A DNA stretch of 34,997 nt from NCBI GenBank assembly GCA_964459165.1, contig CAYWKM010000015.1, positions 1 through 34,997 on the forward strand, in the 5' to 3' direction. The notes below the pieces were generated by a model. The model made no database searches. It saw only the letters and a list, made by a program, of their open reading frames with translations, and was not told the DNA's origin. The DNA is from RGIG4074 sp964459165 (GTDB taxonomy: Bacteria > Bacillota > Clostridia > Christensenellales > Borkfalkiaceae). Positions 7,840-15,931 of the stretch are shown here, one piece after another. The translations under genes and the position numbers were made by a program. Every line of letters begins with the position of its first letter. Position 1 is the first letter of the stretch.

Positions 7840-8838
7840 TCAGGAATAAACGGCTGTATAAGCCTCTTTTGCGTAAGCGTTCTCGACGAGCGCGTTAAAA
7901 TCCGCGTAAGCGGATAATTCTCCCGCATTGTCGATGACTTTTTCAAGGCGAAGAAAGCTTTCCTCTTTCATCTGCATATCCGAAGCCCACGCGTCTATTC
8001 TCGTATAGCTGTCGAGGGCGATTTTGATAGATTCCAAAGAGGTTCCGGCAAAATAGGGAAGAAGGAATTCCGCCGCGGCAGTCGAATCCGTCTCCTTTAA
8101 GTATTTCGTCGCCTTGGCGATAGCCGTAAGAAAGCCTATCGCCGTTTCGGAATTTTTTTCCAGCCAGCTTTCTTTGGCGATGTAGCAGGTATAGGGGATT
8201 TCGCCCGATTCCTCTCCCACGGAAGCGACGATATAACCTTTCCCCGCCGCCTGATATTCGGATGCGGTCGGTTCAAACATGGTGCAATAATCCGCCGTTC
8301 CCGCTTCGAACGCGCTCGTCATCAGGTCGAACGCCACGTCGAAGTTGAGCGTCACCTCCTTTCCGTCGAAGAGTCCGTGACGATTCAGGATGTATTCAAA
8401 CGTCATGGCGGGCACGCCGCCCTTGCGTCCGGCGAGGATTTCTTTTCCCGCCAAGCTTTCCCATGTAAATTCGGGTTCTTCGTTGCGGGAGACGAGGAAG
8501 GAACCGTCGCGCGTCGTCAGCTGTCCGAAGACCTTGGGCACGTTTGTGGAGCCGCCCAAAAGCACATAGAGAGCCGCTTCCGGTCCGCAGAAGCCGACGT
8601 CCGCGTCGCCGGAAAGGACGGCCGCCATGACGCTGTCCGCGCCTCCGCCGTTCGTTAAGGAAATTTCGATGTTCTCCTCCTTAAAGTAACCCAACGCTTC
8701 CGCTAAATACATGGGCGCGTAAAAGACGGAGTGCGTAACCTCGTTGACGTTTATCTTGACCGTATCGTCTTTTGTGCAAGCGGAGAAGGGCAAAAGCCCC
8801 AAAAGTACGGCGAGCGTCGCCGCAAGTTTCTTTTTCAT
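7840..8838 (-). CDS. ABC transporter substrate-binding lipoprotein (NMT1/THI5-like)
   Basis: A 332-residue extracellular binding protein. The signal peptide (MKKKLAATLAVLLGLLPFSAC) ends in a lipobox-like FSAC with lipidation expected at Cys21. The NMT1/SsuA-type core follows: FYAPMYLAEALGYFKEENIEI, then GGGADSVMAAVLSGDADVGFCGPE. This family binds thiamine pyrimidine precursors, nitrate, sulfonates, taurine or related small solutes. No TPP riboswitch is visible upstream, so the thiamine reading has no support from context. GGAGG lies 13 bases before the ATG. It is the first gene of the importer operon. Confidence 0.88.
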   Translation of the reverse strand: MKKKLAATLAVLLGLLPFSACTKDDTVKINVNEVTHSVFYAPMYLAEALGYFKEENIEISLTNGGGADSVMAAVLSGDADVGFCGPEAALYVLLGGSTNVPKVFGQLTTRDGSFLVSRNEEPEFTWESLAGKEILAGRKGGVPAMTFEYILNRHGLFDGKEVTLNFDVAFDLMTSAFEAGTADYCTMFEPTASEYQAAGKGYIVASVGEESGEIPYTCYIAKESWLEKNSETAIGFLTAIAKATKYLKETDSTAAAEFLLPYFAGTSLESIKIALDSYTRIDAWASDMQMKEESFLRLEKVIDNAGELSAYADFNALVENAYAKEAYTAVYS

Positions 8839-8904
8839 TGATAGAAAATAACCTCCGTGTAAGTAAAATTTTCAATAATATATTGTATGTGTTCCCAATA
8901 TTAT

Positions 8905-8933
8905 TTGACATCGTCCCGAAAAAAATTTATAAT
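8905..8933 (+). promoter_or_regulatory. consensus sigma-A promoter of valS
   Basis: TTGACA (8905-8910), exactly 17 bp, TATAAT (8928-8933). The start point falls near 8940, about 40 bases before the valS ATG. That leaves no room for a T-box leader. Confidence 0.9.
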
Positions 8934-8979
8934 AAAGGAAGCATCCTTTATCGAAAATAATCAAAGCAGGTTTATATAT

Positions 8980-11607
8980 ATGGAAATGCAAAAGACATAC
9001 AATCCCAAAGACTTTGAAGATAAAATTTATAAGAATTGGGAAGAATCCGGCTATTTCCGCGCCGAAGTGGACAAAAATAAAGTTCCCTTTACCATTATGA
9101 TGCCGCCCCCCAATATTACGGGACAGCTTCATATGGGGCACGCCATGGACGTCGCCGTACAGGATACGATTATTCGCTTTAAAAGAATGCAGGGGTATTC
9201 CGCCCTTTGGCTTCCCGGATGCGATCACGCTTCCATCGCGACGGAGGTCAAGGTTCTCGATAAGATTTTCGAGGAAGAAGGGAAGACGAAAGAAGAGATC
9301 GGCAGAGAAGAATTTTTAAAACGCGCCTGGGCTTGGAAGGATCGGTACGGCAACCGCATCATGGAACAACAGAGGAAGCTGGGCGCTTCCTGCGATTGGT
9401 CGCGTCAGGCGTTTACCATGGACGAAAGATGTTCCAAAGCGGTGAGGGAGGTTTTCGTCAACCTCTACGAAAAGAAGCTTATTTATCAGGGCAGCAGAAT
9501 CATCAACTGGTGTCCCGGCTGCAAGACCGCGCTTTCCGATGCGGAGGTCGAATATTCCGACGACGACGGGAACTTTTGGTATATCAAATATCCCGTAAAG
9601 GATTCCGACGAATATCTCGTCGTGGCGACGACTCGTCCCGAAACGATGCTCGGCGATACCGCCGTCGCGGTAAACGACGCGGACGAAAGGTATAAAAGCC
9701 TGATTGGGAAAAAAATTCTTCTTCCTTTGACCGATCGCGAAATTCCCATCGTCGGCGACGAGCATGCGGATATGGAAAAGGGAACGGGCTGCGTCAAGAT
9801 TACGCCCGCTCACGATCCCAACGATTTTGAAGTCGGGCTTCGTCATCGTCTCGAAATGATAAGAATCATGAACGACGACGGCACGTTGAATGAAAGGGCG
9901 GGCAAATACTGCGGCATGGACAGATATGTCGCAAGGGAAGCGATCGTAGAAGATTTAAAGGCGGCGGGGCTTCTCGTAAAGGTGGAGCCGATTAAGCATA
10001 GCGTAGGGCATTGTTACCGATGCCATACGACCGTAGAGCCGCTCGTATCCAAACAATGGTTTGTCAAAATGGCGCCCCTCGCCAAACCCGCCATTGCCGC
10101 CGTGGAAAAAAACAAGATTAAAATTATTCCCGAACGCTTCGTCAAGACGTACAATAATTGGATGGAAAACGTGAGAGACTGGTGCATTTCCCGTCAGTTG
10201 TGGTGGGGACATCGAATTCCCGTATGGTACTGTCAGGATTGCGGCGAAGTCATCTGTAAAAAGGAAGATCCGACCGTTTGTCCGAAATGCGGAAGCGGCG
10301 ATTTAAAGCAGGACGAGGACGTGCTCGACACATGGTTTTCTTCCGCGCTTTGGCCCTTCTCCACGCTCGGCTTTCCCGATAAGACGGAGGATTTCAATTA
10401 CTTTTATCCTACGGATGTGCTCGTCACCGGCTACGATATTATCTTCTTCTGGGTCGCCAGAATGATTTTCTCCGGAATCGAGCATACGGGCAAAGTGCCT
10501 TTCCGCGAAGTGCTGTTTCACGGCATCGTGAGAGACGAGCACGGCGCCAAGATGAGCAAGTCGTTGGGCAACGGTATCGATCCGCTCGACGTTATCGATA
10601 AGTACGGTTCGGATTCCCTGCGCCTTTCTCTCCTCACGGGAGTCTCTCCCGGCAACGATACGAGATATTCCGACACGAAAGTGGAAGCCGCGCGCAATTT
10701 TATCAATAAAGTATGGAACGCTTCCCGTTTTGTCTTGATGAACGCGGAAGGGAGAAGCATTCCCGAAATCGGGTCGATCAAATTGACCGCCCCGGATAAA
10801 TGGATCATATCGAAGCTGGAAGAGACGATAAAGGAGGTCACCCTCAATCTCAATAAATATGAACTCGGCGTGGCGTGCGATCTTCTTACGAATTTCGTAT
10901 GGGATTATTTCTGCGACTGGTATATCGAGCTCACCAAATCCGCGCTTTACAGCGAGGACGAAACGAAAAAGGACGGCGTGTTGGGCGTGCTGACGTTCGT
11001 TTTGAAAACTTCTTTAAAGCTCTTGCATCCCTTTACTCCTTTCGTCACCGAAGAAATCTATTCTTACCTTCCGGGCGCGACGGGCAGTATTATGACGGCG
11101 GAATATCCCCGCTATAACTCCAAAATGGCGTACAAAAAGGAAGCGAAATCCTTTGAATGTATCATGGAAATCATCAAGGCGGTGAGGGCGATCAAAACGA
11201 GCGTGGGATGCGCCCCGTCGAAAAAGGTTGATCTTTACGTCGTTACGGAAAACGCCAAGAGAAGCATTCAATTGAATAAGGGCTGTATTTTAAAGCTTGC
11301 GGGCGCCGCCGATATCAAGTTTATCGAATCTCCGGCGACGATCGGAGAAAAAACGGTTTCGCAAGCGTGCGAAATTTGCCAGATCTATATTCCTTTGGGA
11401 GAGCTTGTCGATATCGAAAAGGAAAAAATTCGCTTGCAGAGTGAACTTGAAAATGTTGAATTTGAAATTTCACGCGCTTCCGGCAAACTTTCCAACCAAA
11501 GGTTTTTGGAAAAAGCGCCCAAGGCGCTCGTCGACGCAGAGCGGGAGAAATTCGATAAGTTCATCGAAATGAAAAAGAAAATCGAGAGACAGATCTCCGA
11601 TTTGTAG
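8980..11607 (+). CDS. valS: Valyl-tRNA synthetase
   Basis: Class I aminoacyl-tRNA synthetase charging tRNA-Val; 875 residues from the chosen start, normal for ValS. The HIGH motif reads HMGH (51-54) after PPPNITGQL. The CP1 editing domain has ATTRPETMLGDTAVAV. A zinc ribbon has C418/C421 and C434/C437. KMSKS is at 524-528, and a C-terminal coiled coil (about 810-875) matches the ValS tRNA-binding arm. ATG 8980 is preferred over the in-frame ATG at 8887, which lies upstream of the consensus promoter (8905-8933). AGCAGG lies 9 bases before 8980. Unlike many Firmicute valS genes, no T-box is present and folC does not follow. A terminator ends the unit. Confidence 0.97.
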   Translation: MEMQKTYNPKDFEDKIYKNWEESGYFRAEVDKNKVPFTIMMPPPNITGQLHMGHAMDVAVQDTIIRFKRMQGYSALWLPGCDHASIATEVKVLDKIFEEEGKTKEEIGREEFLKRAWAWKDRYGNRIMEQQRKLGASCDWSRQAFTMDERCSKAVREVFVNLYEKKLIYQGSRIINWCPGCKTALSDAEVEYSDDDGNFWYIKYPVKDSDEYLVVATTRPETMLGDTAVAVNDADERYKSLIGKKILLPLTDREIPIVGDEHADMEKGTGCVKITPAHDPNDFEVGLRHRLEMIRIMNDDGTLNERAGKYCGMDRYVAREAIVEDLKAAGLLVKVEPIKHSVGHCYRCHTTVEPLVSKQWFVKMAPLAKPAIAAVEKNKIKIIPERFVKTYNNWMENVRDWCISRQLWWGHRIPVWYCQDCGEVICKKEDPTVCPKCGSGDLKQDEDVLDTWFSSALWPFSTLGFPDKTEDFNYFYPTDVLVTGYDIIFFWVARMIFSGIEHTGKVPFREVLFHGIVRDEHGAKMSKSLGNGIDPLDVIDKYGSDSLRLSLLTGVSPGNDTRYSDTKVEAARNFINKVWNASRFVLMNAEGRSIPEIGSIKLTAPDKWIISKLEETIKEVTLNLNKYELGVACDLLTNFVWDYFCDWYIELTKSALYSEDETKKDGVLGVLTFVLKTSLKLLHPFTPFVTEEIYSYLPGATGSIMTAEYPRYNSKMAYKKEAKSFECIMEIIKAVRAIKTSVGCAPSKKVDLYVVTENAKRSIQLNKGCILKLAGAADIKFIESPATIGEKTVSQACEICQIYIPLGELVDIEKEKIRLQSELENVEFEISRASGKLSNQRFLEKAPKALVDAEREKFDKFIEMKKKIERQISDL

Positions 11608-11621
11608 AACGACAGATCATG

Positions 11622-11664
11622 AAAAGGGCGTCCGTTCCGTTGAGAGGCGAAGCGGACGCTTTTC
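11622..11664 (+). terminator. valS terminator
   Basis: GCGTCCG (11628-11634) pairs with CGGACGC (11653-11659), flanked by A residues opposite TTTT at 11660. The loop is 18 bases. Confidence 0.65.
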
Positions 11665-11743
11665 GTTCCGTTCGGTCAGGAGAAGTCGAAAGGAACCGAG
11701 AAGGGAAATTTTCGAAAAAAGGATAAAAACTTTTTAATAGTCG

Positions 11744-11772
11744 TTTACAAAGAAGCTTTTTCATGGTATAAT
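11744..11772 (+). promoter_or_regulatory. promoter of the Gly-rich small protein gene
   Basis: TTTACA (11744-11749), 17 bp, TATAAT (11767-11772), with transcription expected near 11779. Confidence 0.8.
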
Positions 11773-11847
11773 AGAAATGAGCGGGAAATATCGCATATTC
11801 GCGTTTTTTTGCTTACTTTATTAAAAAATCGAAAGGAGGAAATTGTT

Positions 11848-12084
11848 ATGCCAGGTCCCGGAGGAGGCGGTCGCGGAGGCGGCGGATTCGGCGGCGGAGG
11901 TCCCGGAGGCGGAAGAGGTCCAGGAGGTCCCGGAATGGGCAGAGGTCCGGGAGGTCCCCCTCCCCCTCGTCGTTGGGGTCCCGGTTGGGGCGGTCCGCGC
12001 AGATATTGGGGTTGTTGCACATTGGTGATGATTCCGGTTCTCGTCGTCGCGGCGGTCGTCGCGCTGTGCGTTTGCTTACTGTAA
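11848..12084 (+). CDS. small Gly/Pro/Arg-rich tail-anchored protein
   Basis: A 78-residue protein with two halves. Residues 1-54 are almost only Gly, Pro and Arg, with repeated GGGG, GRGPGGPG and RGGGG units resembling RGG boxes, then WGPGWGGPRRYWG. Residues 56-78 start with Cys-Cys and are a single hydrophobic helix ending in VALCVCLL at the C-terminus, so the protein is probably tail-anchored with the Gly-rich part in the cytoplasm. I choose ATG 11848 because AAAGGAGG lies just upstream; an upstream in-frame ATG at 11809 has no such site. With its own strong promoter it is probably a real, well-expressed gene. Function unknown. Confidence 0.75.
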   Translation: MPGPGGGGRGGGGFGGGGPGGGRGPGGPGMGRGPGGPPPPRRWGPGWGGPRRYWGCCTLVMIPVLVVAAVVALCVCLL

Positions 12085-12129
12085 AATGAAGAAGGAAAAG
12101 GAAATCCTCCTGAAAAATCTTCGGCGGAA

Positions 12130-12194
12130 TATCGATAAAAAATATCGATATTGCTTGACGATATATCGATAAATATGATAAAATACGAATCGAT
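12130..12194 (+). promoter_or_regulatory. rex promoter with clustered TATCGATA palindromes
   Basis: TTGACG (12155-12160), 18 bp, TAAAAT (12179-12184) with an extended TG at 12176-12177. The 8-bp palindrome TATCGATA occurs at 12130-12137, 12143-12150 and 12164-12171 (inside the spacer). A fourth ATCGAT core lies at 12189-12194 near the start point. This does not match the usual clostridial Rex site TTGTTAA-N4-TTAACAA. Autoregulation is inferred. Confidence 0.6.
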
Positions 12195-12218
12195 GATTTT
12201 TCCGGAGGGTTTTTATTT

Positions 12219-12872
12219 ATGAGCAGCGAACGTAGCGTTTCGGCGAGCAGAGCCACCATTTCGCGTATGCCGGCTTATTTGAGATATTTAAGGGACGAAA
12301 GCGCGCGAGGGATGAAATACATCTCTTCCGCCTTCGTCGCCAAGGAGATGGAGGTTTCCGCTATTCTTGTCAGAAAGGATTTCGCGTTGGTTTCTTCCGT
12401 CCCCGGAAAACCCCGTTTGGGCTTTGAAATTTCGAGGCTGATCAGAGACATCGAAAAGTTTTTGGGCTACGACAACGCTACGGACGCCATCGTTGTCGGC
12501 GCGGGAGGGCTCGGCAGCGCGTTTCTCGGATACGAGGGCTTCAAAAATTACGGCATGAATATTATTGCGGCCTTCGAGATCGACGAATCGCTCGTGGGTA
12601 CGAAAATTTCGGGAAAGCCCGTCTACGACGTTTCTACTCTTGCCGATTTTATTCGCAAGGGAAATATCAATATCGGCGTCATCACCGTGCCGAAGAAGGC
12701 GGCGCAGGAAATTTGCAACGTTATGGTCGAAGCGGGAATAAAGGCGATCTGGAATTTCGCGCCCGTTCAGCTTTCCGTTCCTCAAGGAATCGAATTGAAA
12801 AACGAGGATCTTGCCGCTTCCCTTGCTCTTTTATCGAGCAAGCTCGTCGGAAATATGCTTTGTAAGGAATAA
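12219..12872 (+). CDS. rex: Redox-sensing transcriptional repressor Rex (divergent)
   Basis: A 217-residue protein with the Rex architecture. An N-terminal winged helix (about 15-85: MPAYLRYL, KYISSAFVAKEMEVS, VRKDF) is followed by a Rossmann domain with GAGGLGSAFLGY (about 93-104), then a Rex-type C-terminus (AGIKAIWNFAPVQLSVP). Rex senses NADH/NAD and represses fermentation and electron-disposal genes. It is divergent in two places. The recognition helix reads SAILVRKDF where many Rex proteins have S/TxxQIRKDL, and the wing lacks the usual GxFGxxGxGY, having SSVPGKPRLGFEI. GGAGGG lies 9 bases before the ATG. The promoter carries a palindrome cluster unlike known Rex boxes. Confidence 0.85.
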   Translation: MSSERSVSASRATISRMPAYLRYLRDESARGMKYISSAFVAKEMEVSAILVRKDFALVSSVPGKPRLGFEISRLIRDIEKFLGYDNATDAIVVGAGGLGSAFLGYEGFKNYGMNIIAAFEIDESLVGTKISGKPVYDVSTLADFIRKGNINIGVITVPKKAAQEICNVMVEAGIKAIWNFAPVQLSVPQGIELKNEDLAASLALLSSKLVGNMLCKE

Positions 12873-12991
12873 TCCCGTGTGCTTCAAGGAGGAGCGCAGC
12901 GGCGTAATTTCGTCGATAGAGGGAAGGAATTTTTATAGATATAGGCAATCACAAAAATACGCGCGGCGACATTTAATAAAAAGAGGTCGTC

Positions 12992-13657
12992 ATGCGTATT
13001 TGTTTTTTTAACAGGGATCGTCTTGAACATATCTTGGAGTCGGAATGCGTTCCGCAAGCCGACGTTTATTGCTTTGATTTTTCCGTCATGGGCGAAGTCA
13101 GTTATGAAAAGGAGCTTTCGGGCGCGACGGATACGTTCGGCCGTCTCGCCTATTTTTCAAAAAAATTCGACTGTGCCGCAATCGGCGGGTGCTACACCGA
13201 TTTGCGCGGGGTCAAAAGGAAGTCGGCGGTCGCGGCGGATAGGGGAAAACTGATCGGCGTGGCGGACGCGAACAACATTTTGGATAATAAAAACTATAAG
13301 TGCGGTTCGGGACTGAAAATTTTCCCCGCGCAGGCGGGAAAAATCGGCGTTGCCGTGGGGGAGGACGTCCTTTTTCCCGAAGTGATCAAGAGCCTTACCC
13401 TTTGCGGGAGCGACGTGATTGTTTGTATTTACGAACGCTTGCGCGATACTACCGAGCTAACCGTGATGAAGGCGAACGCGTACGTTTACGGGGTAAATAT
13501 TTGCATGTGCGCAAAGAATTACTGTCAGGCGGTGAACGCCAAAGGCAATCTCGCTTTCGGAACGTCGGCGAGCCCGTTCGTCTTCGATTTTCAGATGGAG
13601 AGAGAATACCGCGTCGTCGAAAGCCGTTACAGAGGTTTTTTTCGCAAGGAGAAATAG
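12992..13657 (+). CDS. nitrilase-fold protein with lost catalytic residues
   Basis: A 221-residue protein with the outline of the carbon-nitrogen hydrolase superfamily. AGKIGVAVGEDVLFPEVIKSLTLCGSDVIV (about 115-144) aligns with the family block GRIGLLICYDLRFPE...GADVI. In active enzymes the nucleophilic Cys stands where this protein has Gly123. The N-terminal FPE motif, which supplies the catalytic Glu, appears as FDF (about 28-30). Only a Lys near residues 100-103 may remain. It is therefore probably a pseudoenzyme or a re-purposed member, shorter than the usual 260-280 residues. AGAGG precedes the ATG. It follows rex by 119 bases and may be cotranscribed, ending at the 13718 terminator. Confidence 0.6.
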   Translation: MRICFFNRDRLEHILESECVPQADVYCFDFSVMGEVSYEKELSGATDTFGRLAYFSKKFDCAAIGGCYTDLRGVKRKSAVAADRGKLIGVADANNILDNKNYKCGSGLKIFPAQAGKIGVAVGEDVLFPEVIKSLTLCGSDVIVCIYERLRDTTELTVMKANAYVYGVNICMCAKNYCQAVNAKGNLAFGTSASPFVFDFQMEREYRVVESRYRGFFRKEK

Positions 13658-13717
13658 GCGGGATGAACTTTTAAGATCAATATTTTCGATTTTTTTCGAG
13701 GATTAGGGAAAGACAGT

Positions 13718-13747
13718 AAAACCGAAAGCGCGCCGCTTTCGGTTTTT
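13718..13747 (+). terminator. terminator after the nitrilase-like gene
   Basis: A perfect 12-bp stem (AAAACCGAAAGC with GCTTTCGGTTTT), 5-base loop, U-tract. Confidence 0.85.
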
Positions 13748-13787
13748 GTCTTAAAAAGAGGAATTTTTATAAAAAATTTTTAGGAAA

Positions 13788-13818
13788 TCGACACAATTTC
13801 AAGTTTTTATGATATAAT
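13788..13818 (+). promoter_or_regulatory. probable promoter of the reductase/AcnX operon
   Basis: A consensus TATAAT (13813-13818) preceded by TCGACA (13788-13793) with a long 19-bp spacer. The suboptimal -35 and spacing suggest a weak or activated promoter. Confidence 0.5.
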
Positions 13819-13854
13819 ACGGTTAAAGTATCGGCAAACAAGGGGAGATTATGT

Positions 13855-15918
13855 ATGAAAGAAGTCGCAAAAGAGTATGAAGCGTTGTTTACTCCGTGGA
13901 GGATTCGGGACGTGGAAATCAAAAACAGGATCGTCCTTTGCCCCATGGGAGGGACTTCGCTTTTCGGTTGGATGGAGCCCAATCATTTCGATAAAGAAGC
14001 GGCGGCTTTTTTTCTGGAAAGAGCGAGGAACAACGTAGGGCTTATCATTCCCGGAATCGCTCCGATTAAGGATACCATCGGGGGAAGATGGCTCTATAAG
14101 AACAAGAAAATGTTCAAAGAGTTGAAAGCTTTCATGGCGGAGATACACGAGACGGGGGCGAAACTTTTCGTTCAAATCACTGCGGGGATGGGCAGAAGCT
14201 GGGCGATTACCACGCCGCTCGTTATGGTTCATAACAGCCGGTTTTTGCGCACGGTTGCAAAGCCCGTTTTGGACGTGTCCTATCAATCGGCTTCTCCGAG
14301 CGCGCTTCCTTCCCGCTGGTCGGATAAGGTGACGACGCGCGCGCTGACGAAAAAGGAAATCGAAGAGATCGTTTACGCCTTTGCGCAGACGGCGAAGCTT
14401 TGTAAAGAGGCGGACGTAGACGGCGTGGAGGTTCACGCCGTACACGAGGGATATCTTCTCGATCAGTTTACCCTCTCTTATACCAACCGCCGAACGGACG
14501 AATACGGCGGAAGCTTTGAAAATCGTTACCGTTTTCCCGTCGAAATCGTAAAGGCGATCAAGAAGGAATGCGGCGAAAATTATCCCGTATCCCTTCGGTA
14601 TTCCGTTCAGTCGAAAGTGAAGGATTTCTGCTATGGCGCGCTGCCCGGGGAGGAATACGCCGAGATCGGGCGGGATATGCGAGAGAGCGAAAGAGCCGCC
14701 CGATATTTACAGGATGCGGGCTACGATATGCTCGACGCCGATAACGGTACGTACGATTCGTGGTATTGGGCTCATCCGCCCATGTATATGCCGCAGAACT
14801 GCAATCTTGACGACGTCGCGCACATAAAAAAATTGATCGATATCCCCGTCGTATGCGCGGGCAGAATGCAACCTTCCGTCGGCGCGAAGGCGATCGAGGA
14901 GGGGAAAATCGACGCCATGGGCGTCGCCCGTCAGTTCCTTTCGGACGGCGAATGGGTCTCTAAGCTGCTCGAAAACAGAATCGAAGATATTCGTCCCTGT
15001 ATTTGCTGTCACAACGCTTGCTTTAATATGACGCATTATAAGGGAGTGGCGAACGATCAATCGCTTCACGACGCGGGACATATCGCCCGTTGCGCGCTGA
15101 ATCCCGAAACGATGCAGTCGAAAAAATATTATATCGAAAAGGCGAAAAGACCTAAAAAGGTAGCCGTCGTCGGCGGCGGAATCGGCGGCATGGAAGCCGC
15201 TATCGTATGCGCGAAGCGCGGGCACAGCGTTACGCTGTATGAAAAGAGCGGCAGGCTCGGGGGCGTGTTTATCGCCGCCGCAGCGCCTTCCTTTAAGGAA
15301 AAGGACAGGGAACTTATCGCTTGGTATGAAAGAGAGATTGGGAAATATCCGATAGAGATTTTGTTGAATACCGAAGTCAAGGACGTTTCCTCTTTGCGGG
15401 CGGACGAGGTGATCGTCGCCACGGGCGCGACGGCAAAGAAGCTTCCCGTAAAGGGGGCGGAAAAGGCTGTGGAAGCCATCGATTTCCTTTTGGGAAATCA
15501 ATCGGTAGGAGAAAACGTCGTCGTCGTCGGCGGCGGGCTTACCGGCTGCGAGATCGCTTACGAGCTGTATTTGCAGGGAAAGAAGCCGACGATCGTAGAG
15601 ATGAAAAACGATCTCATTGCGGTCACGGGCGTATGCCTCGCCAACGCGAGTTATTTAAGGGATTTCTTCAAGACGAATCGCGTTCCCGTATATCTCGAAA
15701 CCTCGCTCGAAGAAGTTCTTGACGACGGCGTTACGGTAAAGGACAAAGAGGGGAACGCGTTTAAAATATCGGCGGACAGCGTCGTTTTGTCCGTCGGATA
15801 TCGTCCGAATCCCGCGGCGAAAGCGAGCGGACGCGTTCACGTTATCGGCGACGCTTCGAAGGTCGGCAATCTGCGCACCGTCATTTGGCAGGCGTGGGAT
15901 GTTGCCATGAAGATTTAA
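13855..15918 (+). CDS. Old yellow enzyme-family NAD(P)H:flavin/Fe-S oxidoreductase
   Basis: A 687-residue enzyme built like 2,4-dienoyl-CoA reductase, 2-enoate reductase and the bile-acid enzymes BaiCD/BaiH. Residues about 8-375 are the FMN-binding TIM barrel, with VEVHAVHEGYLLDQF placing the probable proton donor at Tyr200. C382/C385/C389 and C413 (CICCHNAC...CALNP) fit a 4Fe-4S site. Residues from about 435 hold an FAD Rossmann motif (GGGIGGMEAA), and a second dinucleotide fold (VVVVGGGLTGCEIAYE) binds NAD(P)H. All cofactor sites look intact, so it should reduce an activated C=C or C=N bond. AGGGGAG precedes the ATG. The AcnX large subunit starts 14 bases after the stop, suggesting that the AcnX product is its substrate (inference). 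Confidence 0.88.
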   Translation: MKEVAKEYEALFTPWRIRDVEIKNRIVLCPMGGTSLFGWMEPNHFDKEAAAFFLERARNNVGLIIPGIAPIKDTIGGRWLYKNKKMFKELKAFMAEIHETGAKLFVQITAGMGRSWAITTPLVMVHNSRFLRTVAKPVLDVSYQSASPSALPSRWSDKVTTRALTKKEIEEIVYAFAQTAKLCKEADVDGVEVHAVHEGYLLDQFTLSYTNRRTDEYGGSFENRYRFPVEIVKAIKKECGENYPVSLRYSVQSKVKDFCYGALPGEEYAEIGRDMRESERAARYLQDAGYDMLDADNGTYDSWYWAHPPMYMPQNCNLDDVAHIKKLIDIPVVCAGRMQPSVGAKAIEEGKIDAMGVARQFLSDGEWVSKLLENRIEDIRPCICCHNACFNMTHYKGVANDQSLHDAGHIARCALNPETMQSKKYYIEKAKRPKKVAVVGGGIGGMEAAIVCAKRGHSVTLYEKSGRLGGVFIAAAAPSFKEKDRELIAWYEREIGKYPIEILLNTEVKDVSSLRADEVIVATGATAKKLPVKGAEKAVEAIDFLLGNQSVGENVVVVGGGLTGCEIAYELYLQGKKPTIVEMKNDLIAVTGVCLANASYLRDFFKTNRVPVYLETSLEEVLDDGVTVKDKEGNAFKISADSVVLSVGYRPNPAAKASGRVHVIGDASKVGNLRTVIWQAWDVAMKI

Positions 15919-15931
15919 CAGGAGGATTTTT

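Noticed and set aside
8839..8904. TPP riboswitch in front of the NMT1-like importer operon
   Set aside because: The gap is short and AT-rich with no TPP core motifs, so a thiamine-precursor role is not supported.
8887..8979. In-frame upstream start for valS giving 31 extra residues
   Set aside because: The ATG at 8887 lies upstream of the perfect promoter (8905-8933), has no ribosome site, and the extension is not ValS-like.
8934..8979. T-box leader for valS
   Set aside because: Only about 40 bases separate the start point from the ATG, too short for a T-box, and no T-box sequence (TGGNACCGCG) is present.
12130..12171. Canonical Rex box
   Set aside because: TATCGATA repeats do not match TTGTTAA-N4-TTAACAA; they are reported as a different palindrome cluster.
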